Shown: piece after piece, positions 52,981 through 60,588 of the stretch
Layout of the letters: each line of letters starts with the position of its first letter
Numbering within the stretch: the stretch's first letter is position 1
NCBI RefSeq assembly: GCF_013364155.1
Contig: NZ_CP054916.1
Span: 7,780,001 to 7,844,000, forward strand
Source: Streptomyces sp. NA02950
GTDB lineage: Bacteria > Actinomycetota > Actinomycetes > Streptomycetales > Streptomycetaceae
Reading direction: 5' to 3'
DNA: 64,000 nt
Translations under genes and position numbers: made by a program
The notes under the pieces: model-generated
What the model was told of the DNA's origin: nothing
What the model saw: only the letters and a program-made list of their open reading frames with translations
Database searches by the model: none

Positions 52981-53826
52981 TCACCGGCGTGGGACTTTCC
53001 CGAGAGGAGGGTCGGCGATGAGACGCAACCTCACAACGGCGACCAGCGCTCCGGCGCCTATAGGTATGACTGGCCAATACACGGGCCCGTTCCCGAAGGC
53101 CGCGCACACGATGAGTACCGCTATCTCCGCCAGACCGACGAGGAATCCGGACCAGAAGGCTCCGAGCCGGTCCTCCCGCGTGAGCCGAACCCCGTTGCTC
53201 CTGCTCGTCATGTACGTCCGCGCGGACACGGCCAGCGCGATCAGGTAGGCCATGATCGGCGGATACAGCACGAACAGTGTCCCGTCCAGCGCCGCGACGT
53301 GCCAGCCGGGCCACACGTCGCGCTCCCCGATCTCCACGACCCGCCCGTGCCACAGTCCCACCTCGACCTGCTGGCCTCTCGTGAGCTCATGCATGGCGTC
53401 GTACCCGACATCGTCGACGGTCTTCAGCTCCTTGCCCAATCGCAGTTCGACCGCGTAGGTGTGGGAGGTGAACGGCCTTTCGCCGCCGTCCTGACCGCCG
53501 CCCGTTTGTCCGGACCTCGTGTGGGATGCCGTGTCCACCACGACGGCCCACGTCTTCCGCAATGACCCGGCTGACCGCGCGTGTGCGATGGCGGTCTCCT
53601 GGTAGGTGCGTCCGGCGAGCAGGAGAACCAAGACCGTCACGGCGAGGTGGAACACCGCGCGGCCGATGCGTCCGCCCACACGCTTGACTGCACTGGTCTC
53701 CAAGAGGCCCCCGGGATCCGGCACATCGACAGACAGGTGAGATGCCCCTGCGCGTGAAGCCGTACACGCCTCGGGGAGTGCGGTGCCCAGCTCGAAAACC
53801 AGTGGAGCAGCGCCGCTGTGCGCCAT
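52981..53826 (-). CDS. Membrane protein of unknown function
   Basis: Predicted 281-residue protein. An N-terminal cytoplasmic stretch of about 55 residues is followed by a helix (AVFHLAVTVLVLLLAG), an extracytoplasmic part of about 100 residues (TWAVVVDTASHTRSG, ELRLGKELKTVDDVGYDAMH, VEIGERDVWPGW) and then helices LFVLYPPIMAYLIALAVSA, FLVGLAEIAVLIVCAAF and VYWPVIPIGAGALVAVVRL. It resembles uncharacterised actinobacterial DUF3592-like proteins. ATG 53826 is the likely start, because the frame beyond it is antisense to the DUF1062 gene. It is divergent from that gene across about 150 nt. Confidence 0.68.
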   Translation of the reverse strand: MAHSGAAPLVFELGTALPEACTASRAGASHLSVDVPDPGGLLETSAVKRVGGRIGRAVFHLAVTVLVLLLAGRTYQETAIAHARSAGSLRKTWAVVVDTASHTRSGQTGGGQDGGERPFTSHTYAVELRLGKELKTVDDVGYDAMHELTRGQQVEVGLWHGRVVEIGERDVWPGWHVAALDGTLFVLYPPIMAYLIALAVSARTYMTSRSNGVRLTREDRLGAFWSGFLVGLAEIAVLIVCAAFGNGPVYWPVIPIGAGALVAVVRLRLIADPPLGKVPRR

Positions 53827-53973
53827 TACCGTGCTGCCGGACCAAGTCGTCTGGTCAAGGACGTGCCGTTGTACACCGTGTGAGACCTCCCGAGCGCTGA
53901 TTCGTCGCGCGTCGCGCATATGCGCCGCGCTGCTTTTTGCTGCGGACTTCTCACTGAAACCGGTGTACCTTCT

Positions 53974-54522
53974 GTGCTCAAAACCTGGGTGGTCATGCCC
54001 ACCTGCCTGCCCCTCGTTCTCCGCCGTTGCCACATGTGCGCGTCCGAACGCTTCCGGGCAAACGGTAAATTCCGCGTCAACGCCAACCACAAGCTCATCG
54101 ACGCCTGGCTCCTGGCGCTCTGTACCACTTGCGGAGAAACCACAAAGCTCACGGTCCTGGAGCGGATGAACGTGCGCTCCATACGACCCGAGCTGTTGGA
54201 CCGGATGCATGACAACGACCCTGGCCTGACAGCCGAGCTGCTCCAGGATCCGGTCGTGCGGCGCCGTAATCGCATCGCCCTCGACTGGGACAACGCCTGG
54301 TGCCTCGACACCGTCGGACCGGCTCACCTGGACCGCGAGGTGATCGATGTCTCGGTCCGCTTCGCGGCGCGGATCCCCGTCCGGCCGGTGCGACTGATCG
54401 CTGAAGGCTGCGGTCTCTCGCGGGCCGAGGTCGAGAGACTGATCACGGAGGGGAAGCTCGTTTCGGCAGTCCGGCTGAGCGGCAAGCTCTCCGGCGACTT
54501 CACCTTCACGCTCAAGCGCTGA
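53974..54522 (+). CDS. DUF1062 family protein
   Basis: Protein of 182 residues. It begins VLKTWVVMPTCLPLVLRRCH and has cysteine pairs in RRCHMCASERF and LCTTCGETTKL that could bind zinc, followed by the conserved NGKFRVNANHKLIDAWLLAL and RLIAEGCGLSRAEVERLITE segments of DUF1062. Length is normal for the family. GTG 53974 is preferred over the ATG at 53920 because it coincides with the family N-terminus. The function of DUF1062 is not established; it is followed by a strong terminator, so it is monocistronic. Confidence 0.85.
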   Translation: MLKTWVVMPTCLPLVLRRCHMCASERFRANGKFRVNANHKLIDAWLLALCTTCGETTKLTVLERMNVRSIRPELLDRMHDNDPGLTAELLQDPVVRRRNRIALDWDNAWCLDTVGPAHLDREVIDVSVRFAARIPVRPVRLIAEGCGLSRAEVERLITEGKLVSAVRLSGKLSGDFTFTLKR

Positions 54523-54537
54523 GCCCTTCCCTCGGGA

Positions 54538-54575
54538 CCGGGACCTGTCCGGCAAGACCCGCCGGACAGGCCCGG
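54538..54575 (+). terminator. Strong hairpin terminator after the DUF1062 gene
   Basis: CCTGTCCGGC (54544-54553) pairs perfectly with GCCGGACAGG (54561-54570) around a 7-nt loop, and CCGGG (54538-54542) with CCCGG (54571-54575) extends the stem past a single bulged A. It begins 16 nt after the stop codon and separates this gene from the NTPase unit. Confidence 0.8.
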
Positions 54576-54719
54576 GCCGGGGTGCGTCGCGCTCCGCACC
54601 CTCGCAGGCTCGAACGAGACGGCCGTGCCTCCTCTCGTGATGCCAACGGCGCCAAGGCGTCCGATGCGGATATCCGGTTTCTCCTTCACGCCCGTACGAG
54701 ATCGCGGCACCATGAAGGT

Positions 54720-55211
54720 GTGAGAAGAAGAACGCGCGTTGTGGTGGGGGCCGTTGCCGTCGTCTGCGCCGTGATGTCGGTGGGGCTGGTGGTGTTGGTC
54801 GTCGTCAGGGATCTGAACACCGCAGGACAGGCAGCGGGCATTGTGGGGAGCGTGGCCAGCCTGGCGGCACTCGTGCTTGCCCTTTACGCTCTCCACCACC
54901 CCCCGGCCGCGCCCGTTCCCGGAACGGGGGACGATGCCGGGGCCCAGTCCTCGACCGGGCCGCGCTCAGTCGTCACCGGCGGCAGCATCGGCCGGGCCGT
55001 CACAGGGGACAACAACCGTCTCTCCGGATCCGCGCCCGAACCGCCTGAACCGCACACACCGTCCGTGCCGCCGGGGCAGAGCGGGAGCGGCGGCGACGAG
55101 GGTGCGCCCGCGCCCGGAACGCCAGGCGTCCCGCGAGCGGGAGAACGTGCCGTCAGCGCGGGAGGCGACATCGGTGAGGTCGTCACCGGGGACGGAAACA
55201 CTCTCGCATGA
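54720..55211 (+). CDS. Small two-helix membrane protein with GD(G/N)N motifs
   Basis: Predicted 163-residue protein. Two helices (VVVGAVAVVCAVMSVGLVVLV and AGIVGSVASLAALVLALYAL) form a hairpin, followed by a Pro/Gly/Ser-rich tail. The tail holds two copies of a motif: VVTGGSIGRAVTGDNN and VSAGGDIGEVVTGDGN. The same motif (IIGGDAGTVVTGDGN) occurs in the next protein. Start is taken as GTG 54720 because the helices begin right after; a longer frame reaches 54582. The stop overlaps the ATG of the NTPase gene (55208-55211), so the pair is translationally coupled. Function is unknown; a membrane anchor or partner for the NTPase is inferred. Confidence 0.72.
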   Translation: MRRRTRVVVGAVAVVCAVMSVGLVVLVVVRDLNTAGQAAGIVGSVASLAALVLALYALHHPPAAPVPGTGDDAGAQSSTGPRSVVTGGSIGRAVTGDNNRLSGSAPEPPEPHTPSVPPGQSGSGGDEGAPAPGTPGVPRAGERAVSAGGDIGEVVTGDGNTLA

Positions 55212-58200
55212 CTCCCGGTCTGCCATGGCCGAGAAAGAACACCACCTCCGCCGGCCCGCACCAGGCGTCCGACTCCCCGCCCGGCACGGCACAGACGAGT
55301 GGGCGAACCGGGGCGCTCGGCCGGTCCTCGGTGTCCGGGTACGAGGACACAACAGGGACCGGCCGGTCAGCCGAAAACGTGCCGAAGAGCGGTGAGCGGT
55401 CGGTCATCATCGGGGGCGATGCCGGCACCGTCGTCACCGGCGACGGCAACACGGTCATCACGGCCGGGAAAAAGGTGCCCTCGCATCTGCGCGACCCCGC
55501 GCGGTGGCCGGTCGCCGGGGCCTGGGGAGCCCTGGCCGCGGGAGCCCACCGCGCACGACCCGACGCCGCCAACGACGCCGTTCCGCCGTACATCCCCCGC
55601 GATATCGACATCGAGCTGCGACGGCGCCTGGCGGCGGCCGGGCGTGACGGCGGGATGGTTCTGGTGCTGGGGGACTCGACAGCGGGCAAGACCCGTGCGG
55701 CCCATGCGGCTCTCCAGGCCGAACTCCCCGAACACCGCGTCTTCGCCCCGCCCGTCGGCACCGATCTACCGGCGGCGGTCCAGGTGATCGAGCGCACGGG
55801 CACCGCGTGTGTGGTGTGGCTGGACGACGTGCAGCGGTATTTCGGCCCTGGCGGGCTCGATCCGACGCTCCTGGCGGAGGGGGAGCGGCTGCGGCTGCCG
55901 ATTCTGGCAACGATGCGCACCAGCCAGTACGAGATCTACACCCGCGCCGACGAGCACCCTCCGGCCATGGACCGAACGGCGCGGCCGACCGTGGATCTGG
56001 GGGCGCGCGTGCTGAACCTGGTGCAGCCGATCGAGGTGGCCCGTGTCTGGAGCGAGGAGGAGCTGGAGCGGGCGCGGCAGAGTCAGGACGCGCGGATCGT
56101 CGAGGCCACCGTGCACCACGGGTCATACGGCATCGCGGAGTACCTCGCCGCCGGTCCCGCGCTGCTCGCGGAGTGGCGGCGTGCCTGGCGTCCGGGCGGG
56201 CACCCACGGGGCGCGGCCCTCGTCGCTGCCGCCGTCGATCTGGCAAGGACCGGGCTGCGTTCGCCGTACCGGACCACTGTGCTCACCGAGCTGCACAGCC
56301 ACTATCTGAACGAACAGGGCGGCCCGCGGCTGCGGCCCGAGCCCCTGGAACAGGCCCTGGAATGGGCGAGCCGACTCCGCTACGGCGCCGCCAGCCCGCT
56401 GATCCCCGCGGAAGCGGCGGACGGCGGCGGGCACGGCGGCGCAGGTGACCGTGCGGAGGGGGTCTGGGAGGTGTTCGACTACCTCACCGAGCACACCGCA
56501 GGCCCCGTACCCGAGGTCGTCTGGAACACCGCACTGGCCGGCGCGGCCGATGACGACGAGCGCGTCACCATCGGCTTCTACGCCTACCGGAACGGTGTCG
56601 CGGACGTGGCCGAGACGGCCCTGCGGCCCGCAGCGGCGGCCGGAACCCGCTATGCGGCCAACAACCTCGGCATTCTGCTCTCCGACGCCGGGCGCATAGA
56701 GGAAGCCGAAGAACTGTTGCGGTCCGCAGTGGAGGCAGGGGACCGCCAGGCGACGAACACCCTGGGCACTGTGCTCTGCCAGGCCGGACGCTGGGAGGAA
56801 GCCGAGACCGTCCTGCGCTCCGCGGCCGACGCCGGACACCCCACGGCCGCCTGCAACCTCGCCATCCTGCTGCGCAACGCCGGCCGCACCGAGGAGGCCG
56901 AAGCGCTCTACGCCGCCGCGGCCGACGCCGGGGACACCGACGCCGCCTTCAGCCTCGGCGATCTCCTCCACCGAGCCGGACGCTGGGAGGAAGCCGAGAC
57001 CGCCCTGCGTTCCGCGGCCGACGCCGGGCACAAGACAGCGGCCGCCGCCCTCGGTGCCCTGCTCCATGAAACCGGCCGTACCGAGGAAGCCGAAGCCCTC
57101 CTCCGCCCCCTCGCCGAATCGGGCGATGAGGCCGCCCTCAACAACCTCGGCAATGTCCTCAACGACATCGGACGGACAGCGGAGGCCGAACAATTCTACC
57201 GTTCCGCGGCCGACGCGGGGAACACCTACGCCGCCGTCAATCTCGGCGCTCTCCTCGGCCGCACCGGCCGCGTCGAGGAAGCCGAAGCCGCCCTCCGGCC
57301 CTTGACCGAGGCCGGCGACACAGCCGCGGCCAGCAGCCTCGGCCTCCTGCTCTGGGACGTGGGCCGCGCCGACGAAGCCGAACCTCTCCTGCGGACCGCG
57401 GTCGATGCCGGCATCCTCCACGCCGCCTCCAACCTCGGGGCCCTCCTTCATGAGACAGGACGCGAGAACGAGGCCATGGCCGTGTGGCGCCCCGCGGCCG
57501 AAGCCGGACAGCCGGGTGCTGCCCACAACCTCGGTACCGCGCTGTGGAGGGCGGGACGCCTCAAGGAAGCCGAGCCCTTTCTGCGCGCCGCGGCGGAATC
57601 CGGGCACAGCGAAGCCGCCAACAGTCTGGGGCTCCTCTGCGTCCAGAGCGGACGCATCGCCAAGGCGGAACGCGTCTGGCGCGCCGCGGCCGAGGCCGGA
57701 GACATCGCCGCCACCACCAACCTGGGCAAGCTGTTGACCGACACCGGACGCGCCGAGGAAGCCGAACCCCTCCTGCGGACCGCAGCCGACATGGGCGCCC
57801 CTGAAGCCGCGAACAACCTTGGCGTACTGCTCCACGGAGCCGGCCGCCTCGACGAAGCCGAATCCGCGCTTCGTGCAGCAGCCGACGGCAACCACCTCGC
57901 CGCCCACAACAACCTCGGCATCCTCCTGCGCCAGACCGGACGCACCGAGGAGGCGGAGACCTGCTTCCGCACCGCGGCTGACGCCGGACACATCGACGCC
58001 GCGCACAACCTCGGCAATCTGCTCACCGACACGGGACGGGCCGAGGAGGCCGAGGCTGTCCTGCGTACCGCAGCCGATGCCGGACACGTCCCCGCCTCGT
58101 ACAACCTCGGCCGCCTGCTTCAGGAAGCAGGCAGCACCAAACAGGCGCGGCTGTACCTCCGTACCGCCGCTGATGCCGGGCACACGGACGCCACCTACCG

Positions 58201-58408
58201 GCTCGGCAACCTGCTTGACCAGGCCGGACGCACAAAGAAGGCCGAGGAGCTCTACCGCGCCGCCGTCACCGGGGGACACCCCGAAGCCGCCCGCACACTC
58301 GCCGACCTGCTCCGCCGGACGGGCCGGGCACGGGAGGCCGGGGAACTGGAACGGAAGGTGTCTCGGGCAGGGCGTTCAGCGGCGAGGGGAGTCTTCGGCC
58401 GGCTGTGA
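55208..58408 (+). CDS. P-loop NTPase with GDGN motif and long TPR/Sel1-like repeat domain
   Basis: Large protein of 1066 residues. Residues about 1-60 are disordered; 64-85 hold SVIIGGDAGTVVTGDGN. The NTPase part (about 130-430) has Walker A VLGDSTAGKTRAAHAAL and Walker B ACVVWLDDVQRYF with a likely sensor ATMRTSQYEIY. From about residue 478 come seventeen full repeats of exactly 32 residues (consensus AxNLGxLLxxxGRxEEAExx then LRxAADAGH) plus a partial one, forming a superhelical scaffold. The layout matches STAND-like NTPases used in signalling and anti-phage defence, but no effector domain is visible in the chain. The coupled small membrane protein may fill that role. Confidence 0.85.
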   Translation: MTPGLPWPRKNTTSAGPHQASDSPPGTAQTSGRTGALGRSSVSGYEDTTGTGRSAENVPKSGERSVIIGGDAGTVVTGDGNTVITAGKKVPSHLRDPARWPVAGAWGALAAGAHRARPDAANDAVPPYIPRDIDIELRRRLAAAGRDGGMVLVLGDSTAGKTRAAHAALQAELPEHRVFAPPVGTDLPAAVQVIERTGTACVVWLDDVQRYFGPGGLDPTLLAEGERLRLPILATMRTSQYEIYTRADEHPPAMDRTARPTVDLGARVLNLVQPIEVARVWSEEELERARQSQDARIVEATVHHGSYGIAEYLAAGPALLAEWRRAWRPGGHPRGAALVAAAVDLARTGLRSPYRTTVLTELHSHYLNEQGGPRLRPEPLEQALEWASRLRYGAASPLIPAEAADGGGHGGAGDRAEGVWEVFDYLTEHTAGPVPEVVWNTALAGAADDDERVTIGFYAYRNGVADVAETALRPAAAAGTRYAANNLGILLSDAGRIEEAEELLRSAVEAGDRQATNTLGTVLCQAGRWEEAETVLRSAADAGHPTAACNLAILLRNAGRTEEAEALYAAAADAGDTDAAFSLGDLLHRAGRWEEAETALRSAADAGHKTAAAALGALLHETGRTEEAEALLRPLAESGDEAALNNLGNVLNDIGRTAEAEQFYRSAADAGNTYAAVNLGALLGRTGRVEEAEAALRPLTEAGDTAAASSLGLLLWDVGRADEAEPLLRTAVDAGILHAASNLGALLHETGRENEAMAVWRPAAEAGQPGAAHNLGTALWRAGRLKEAEPFLRAAAESGHSEAANSLGLLCVQSGRIAKAERVWRAAAEAGDIAATTNLGKLLTDTGRAEEAEPLLRTAADMGAPEAANNLGVLLHGAGRLDEAESALRAAADGNHLAAHNNLGILLRQTGRTEEAETCFRTAADAGHIDAAHNLGNLLTDTGRAEEAEAVLRTAADAGHVPASYNLGRLLQEAGSTKQARLYLRTAADAGHTDATYRLGNLLDQAGRTKKAEELYRAAVTGGHPEAARTLADLLRRTGRAREAGELERKVSRAGRSAARGVFGRL

Positions 58409-58521
58409 GGGGTTGTCCTGGGTGCTGTGGCGAGCTCCGCGGCCAAGTCGTCCCGTTCGATGACGAGTTCGTGATTAGACTCGGTGATCAGTGTGTCGAC
58501 TGATGGATCAAAGGAGATGGA

Positions 58522-58722
58522 ATGAGGCAGCCTCCCTTCGCTGCTCTGTCCACCGCGCTTGCGAGTCTTGGGACGGTGCTGGGCTTGTTCACGGTCCAGT
58601 TGCGCGCGGACGGTTACGAGCAGTACGTCGAGTCCATGGCCAACGCCAGTGTCGTGATGTGGATCACGGCCTGCCTGACGGTCGTGACGTGGATCCGCTA
58701 CCGGGAGACAAACTCGAACTGA
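58522..58722 (+). CDS. 66-residue membrane protein
   Basis: Short protein MRQPPFAALSTALASLGTVL... with two hydrophobic segments (AALSTALASLGTVLGLFTVQ and SVVMWITACLTVVTWI) joined by an Asp/Glu/Tyr-containing loop (RADGYEQYVESMA). A strong GGAGAT ribosome-binding site lies 7 nt before ATG 58522 and a strong terminator follows its stop. No family is recognised. It is 113 nt after the NTPase gene on the same strand and could be a third member of that unit. Confidence 0.7.
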   Translation: MRQPPFAALSTALASLGTVLGLFTVQLRADGYEQYVESMANASVVMWITACLTVVTWIRYRETNSN

Positions 58723-58734
58723 GCTCCACGGGTG

Positions 58735-58771
58735 CCGACCGGCGCCGGGCATCCGGCCCGGCGCCGGTCGG
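58735..58771. terminator. Perfect 16-bp bidirectional terminator hairpin
   Basis: The 16 bases at 58735-58750 (starting CCGACCGGCG) are exactly complementary to those at 58756-58771 around a 5-nt loop. It lies 12 nt after the 66-residue protein (+) and 20 nt before the end of the lectin fragment (-), so it probably terminates both. Confidence 0.85.
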
Positions 58772-58791
58772 GTGCGGGGAGGGCGTTCGGC

Positions 58792-59106
58792 TCAGCGGGG
58801 CATCTGCTCCCAGCTCTCATCCGGCGTGCCGTTGCACGCGTACTGGATCACCCCGGCACCGTCATCGAGGTGCGAGGCGGCTGCCATGCACGTGCCCGGG
58901 TATGTGTTGCGTACGAAGTAGCCCGTCCTGCCGTTGGAGTCCGTGGTCTCCTCGAAGACCCAGCGCTCGTCCCGGGCGTTGTTGCAGCCCCACTGGATGA
59001 CGGGGGCGCCGTTCCCGGTCTTGCCGCCGCCGCCCGCGCACCGGGCACTGTAGGAGTTGCGCAGGTAGACGCTGTGGTCGGCCGCCCTGGGCTTGAGAGA
59101 GAACAC
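58792..59106 (-). pseudogene. Truncated ricin-type beta-trefoil lectin domain
   Basis: About 104 codons read SVYLRNSYSARCAGGGGKTG, NGAPVIQWGCNNARDERWVF, then YFVRNTYPGTCMAAASH and GVIQYACNGTPDESWEQM. The repeated QWxC/QxxC...W pattern is that of RICIN carbohydrate-binding subunits. Only about two of three trefoil subunits remain and there is no signal peptide, although such lectins are normally secreted. GTG 59106 could start it but no ribosome-binding site is seen. Probably the 3' remnant of a secreted protein. Confidence 0.6.
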
Positions 59107-59139
59107 GGAGCGGCGATGCAGACTCCTTGGGGAGCACCA

Positions 59140-59671
59140 TTGAGCGGCCCACCACCTCCTCCACCGCACATCGGCAAAGGACTTGCGGCCTCGGCGCGTC
59201 TGGTACGTGGTCGCCGCGGTGCTGGGGCTCGTACTGGCTGGTGTCGGTGCCACCGTCCTCGTGGTGGGGGTGAAGAGCACCGCGGACTCGATCGACACCG
59301 CCCACAGCTTCTCCAGCGGCGAGCCGCAAGAGTTCACATTCGTTCAAGGGGCGCCAAGGCAGATATACGTCTCCCAGTCCATGAAGGGCCACGTCGAGTG
59401 TGCGATCCCGGAGATGCGGTCCGGATCGATGAGGCACCCGAGCACCAGCCTCGAGGTCACGGCCGGGTCGCGCACGTGGGAGCGCATCTTCGAGGTGGAG
59501 CCCGGCGGCAGCGGCACACACACTCACCTGCACCTCAGAGCGGTCGGGCGCCGAGTTCTCGGTGGGGGACGACCCCCATTCCACCGTCGGCGGCTCGCCA
59601 CCATGTGGCCTCCTGGGGCCCACCGCCCTCTGGTTCCAACGCCGTGGCCCGCGCCCGGGCCACGGCCCTGA
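59140..59671 (+). pseudogene. Small membrane-anchored exported protein with two frameshifts
   Basis: TTG 59140, preceded by GGGGAG, opens LSGPPPPPPHIGKG. An extra T near 59184 moves the frame; the sequence then continues LRPRRVWYVVAAVLGLVLAG (helix), VKSTADSIDTAHSFSSGEP, and FEVEPGGSGT. Near 59517 the frame is lost again, and TLTCTSERSGAEFSVGDDP appears in another frame. Joined, these give the pattern of a common Streptomyces protein with a proline-rich N-terminus, one helix and a beta-rich exported domain. The two changes make it a pseudogene unless they are sequencing errors. Confidence 0.6.
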
Positions 59672-59677
59672 TGGCGA

Positions 59678-60583
59678 TCAGACGCGGTCGGCTGCGATCA
59701 GGACGTACTGGAAGGAGCCGTCCTTGTAGGAGTTGATGAACGCTTCTTCAATGCCGGTGACCAGTGAGGACGTGGCCCGCAGCTCCCAGTAGGGCAGGGT
59801 CGCGGGAGTGAGATCGATGACGGCATGCGGTACGAGACGGTTGTCGGCCATGGCGCGCAGGTATTCCCGACGGGAGTGGATGTTGCACTCGAAGTGCGCG
59901 TTGATCTGGGAGACGTACTTCGAGGGCTGGCCGTAACGCGGGTTCCAGCAGCCGGTGATGGTCACGTAGCGGCCGCCGACCGCGAGGATGCGGGAGTGCT
60001 CGGCGAAGAGGTCGTGCAGGTCGACGTACATGCTCGACTCGTTGTTCCACGAGGCCGCGGCCCGCCCGGTCTCGAAGGGCGTATCGAGCATGTTGCAGAC
60101 GCGGGCGTGGACATGGTCCTCGATGCCGAGTTCGCGGGCACGCTGGTTGGCGAAGTCGGCCTGCTTGGCCGACAGTGTGACGCCCTCGACCCCGCACCCG
60201 AAGCGCTGGTGGGCCATGACCATCGAGCCGCCGCGGCCGCAGCCGGCGTCCACGAGCGTGTCGTCGCCCTCAATGGGGCCGAGATGGTCCAGGAGGAGTT
60301 CGGCCTGTGCCGACTCCAGGCGGTGGAGCTCGGCGATCAGCTTCTTCTCATATGTGCTGTCGGTGGCGTCGCCGAGGGCGGTGTGGTCGACGTCCCCGAT
60401 CCCGTAGTGGTGGTGGTAAAGGCCGTCGACATCGCCGAGACGCAGGTTCACGGGCCTGGCCTCGCGGTCCCAGTAGCGGGCGATGTCCCCCTGGTAGGGC
60501 GTCACCGGGGCCGGGATGAACACGGAAGTGGCGGCGGTGGCGACGTCGGCGCTGAGTTCGGTGCTGGTCACAGATAAGTCCAT
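59678..60583 (-). CDS. Geranyl diphosphate 2-C-methyltransferase
   Basis: SAM-dependent enzyme of 301 residues that methylates geranyl diphosphate at C-2, the first step of 2-methylisoborneol synthesis. The SAM site is TLVDAGCGRGGSMVMAHQRF; AAASWNNESSMYVDLHDLFA and VTITGCWNPRYGQPSKYVSQ are typical of this family. ATG 60583 is chosen over upstream starts as it gives the family N-terminus MDLSVTSTELSADVATA. It begins 5 nt after the terpene synthase stop. It is cytoplasmic, whereas the synthase is expected to be inside the encapsulin shell. Confidence 0.93.
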   Translation of the reverse strand: MDLSVTSTELSADVATAATSVFIPAPVTPYQGDIARYWDREARPVNLRLGDVDGLYHHHYGIGDVDHTALGDATDSTYEKKLIAELHRLESAQAELLLDHLGPIEGDDTLVDAGCGRGGSMVMAHQRFGCGVEGVTLSAKQADFANQRARELGIEDHVHARVCNMLDTPFETGRAAASWNNESSMYVDLHDLFAEHSRILAVGGRYVTITGCWNPRYGQPSKYVSQINAHFECNIHSRREYLRAMADNRLVPHAVIDLTPATLPYWELRATSSLVTGIEEAFINSYKDGSFQYVLIAADRV

Positions 60584-60588
60584 TCCTC

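Noticed and set aside
52664..53353. 229-codon minus-strand frame overlapping the membrane protein
   Set aside because: Out of frame with the membrane protein, Arg-rich, without helices or motifs.
56640..58360. CRISPR-like periodic repeat
   Set aside because: The 96-bp period is in-frame coding repeat of the NTPase protein; units vary throughout and there are no constant repeats with unique spacers.
58252..58752. Minus-strand frame with LVIERDDLAAELATAP
   Set aside because: Mostly antisense to the NTPase C-terminus and the 66-residue protein, and crosses the terminator; no family match recognised.
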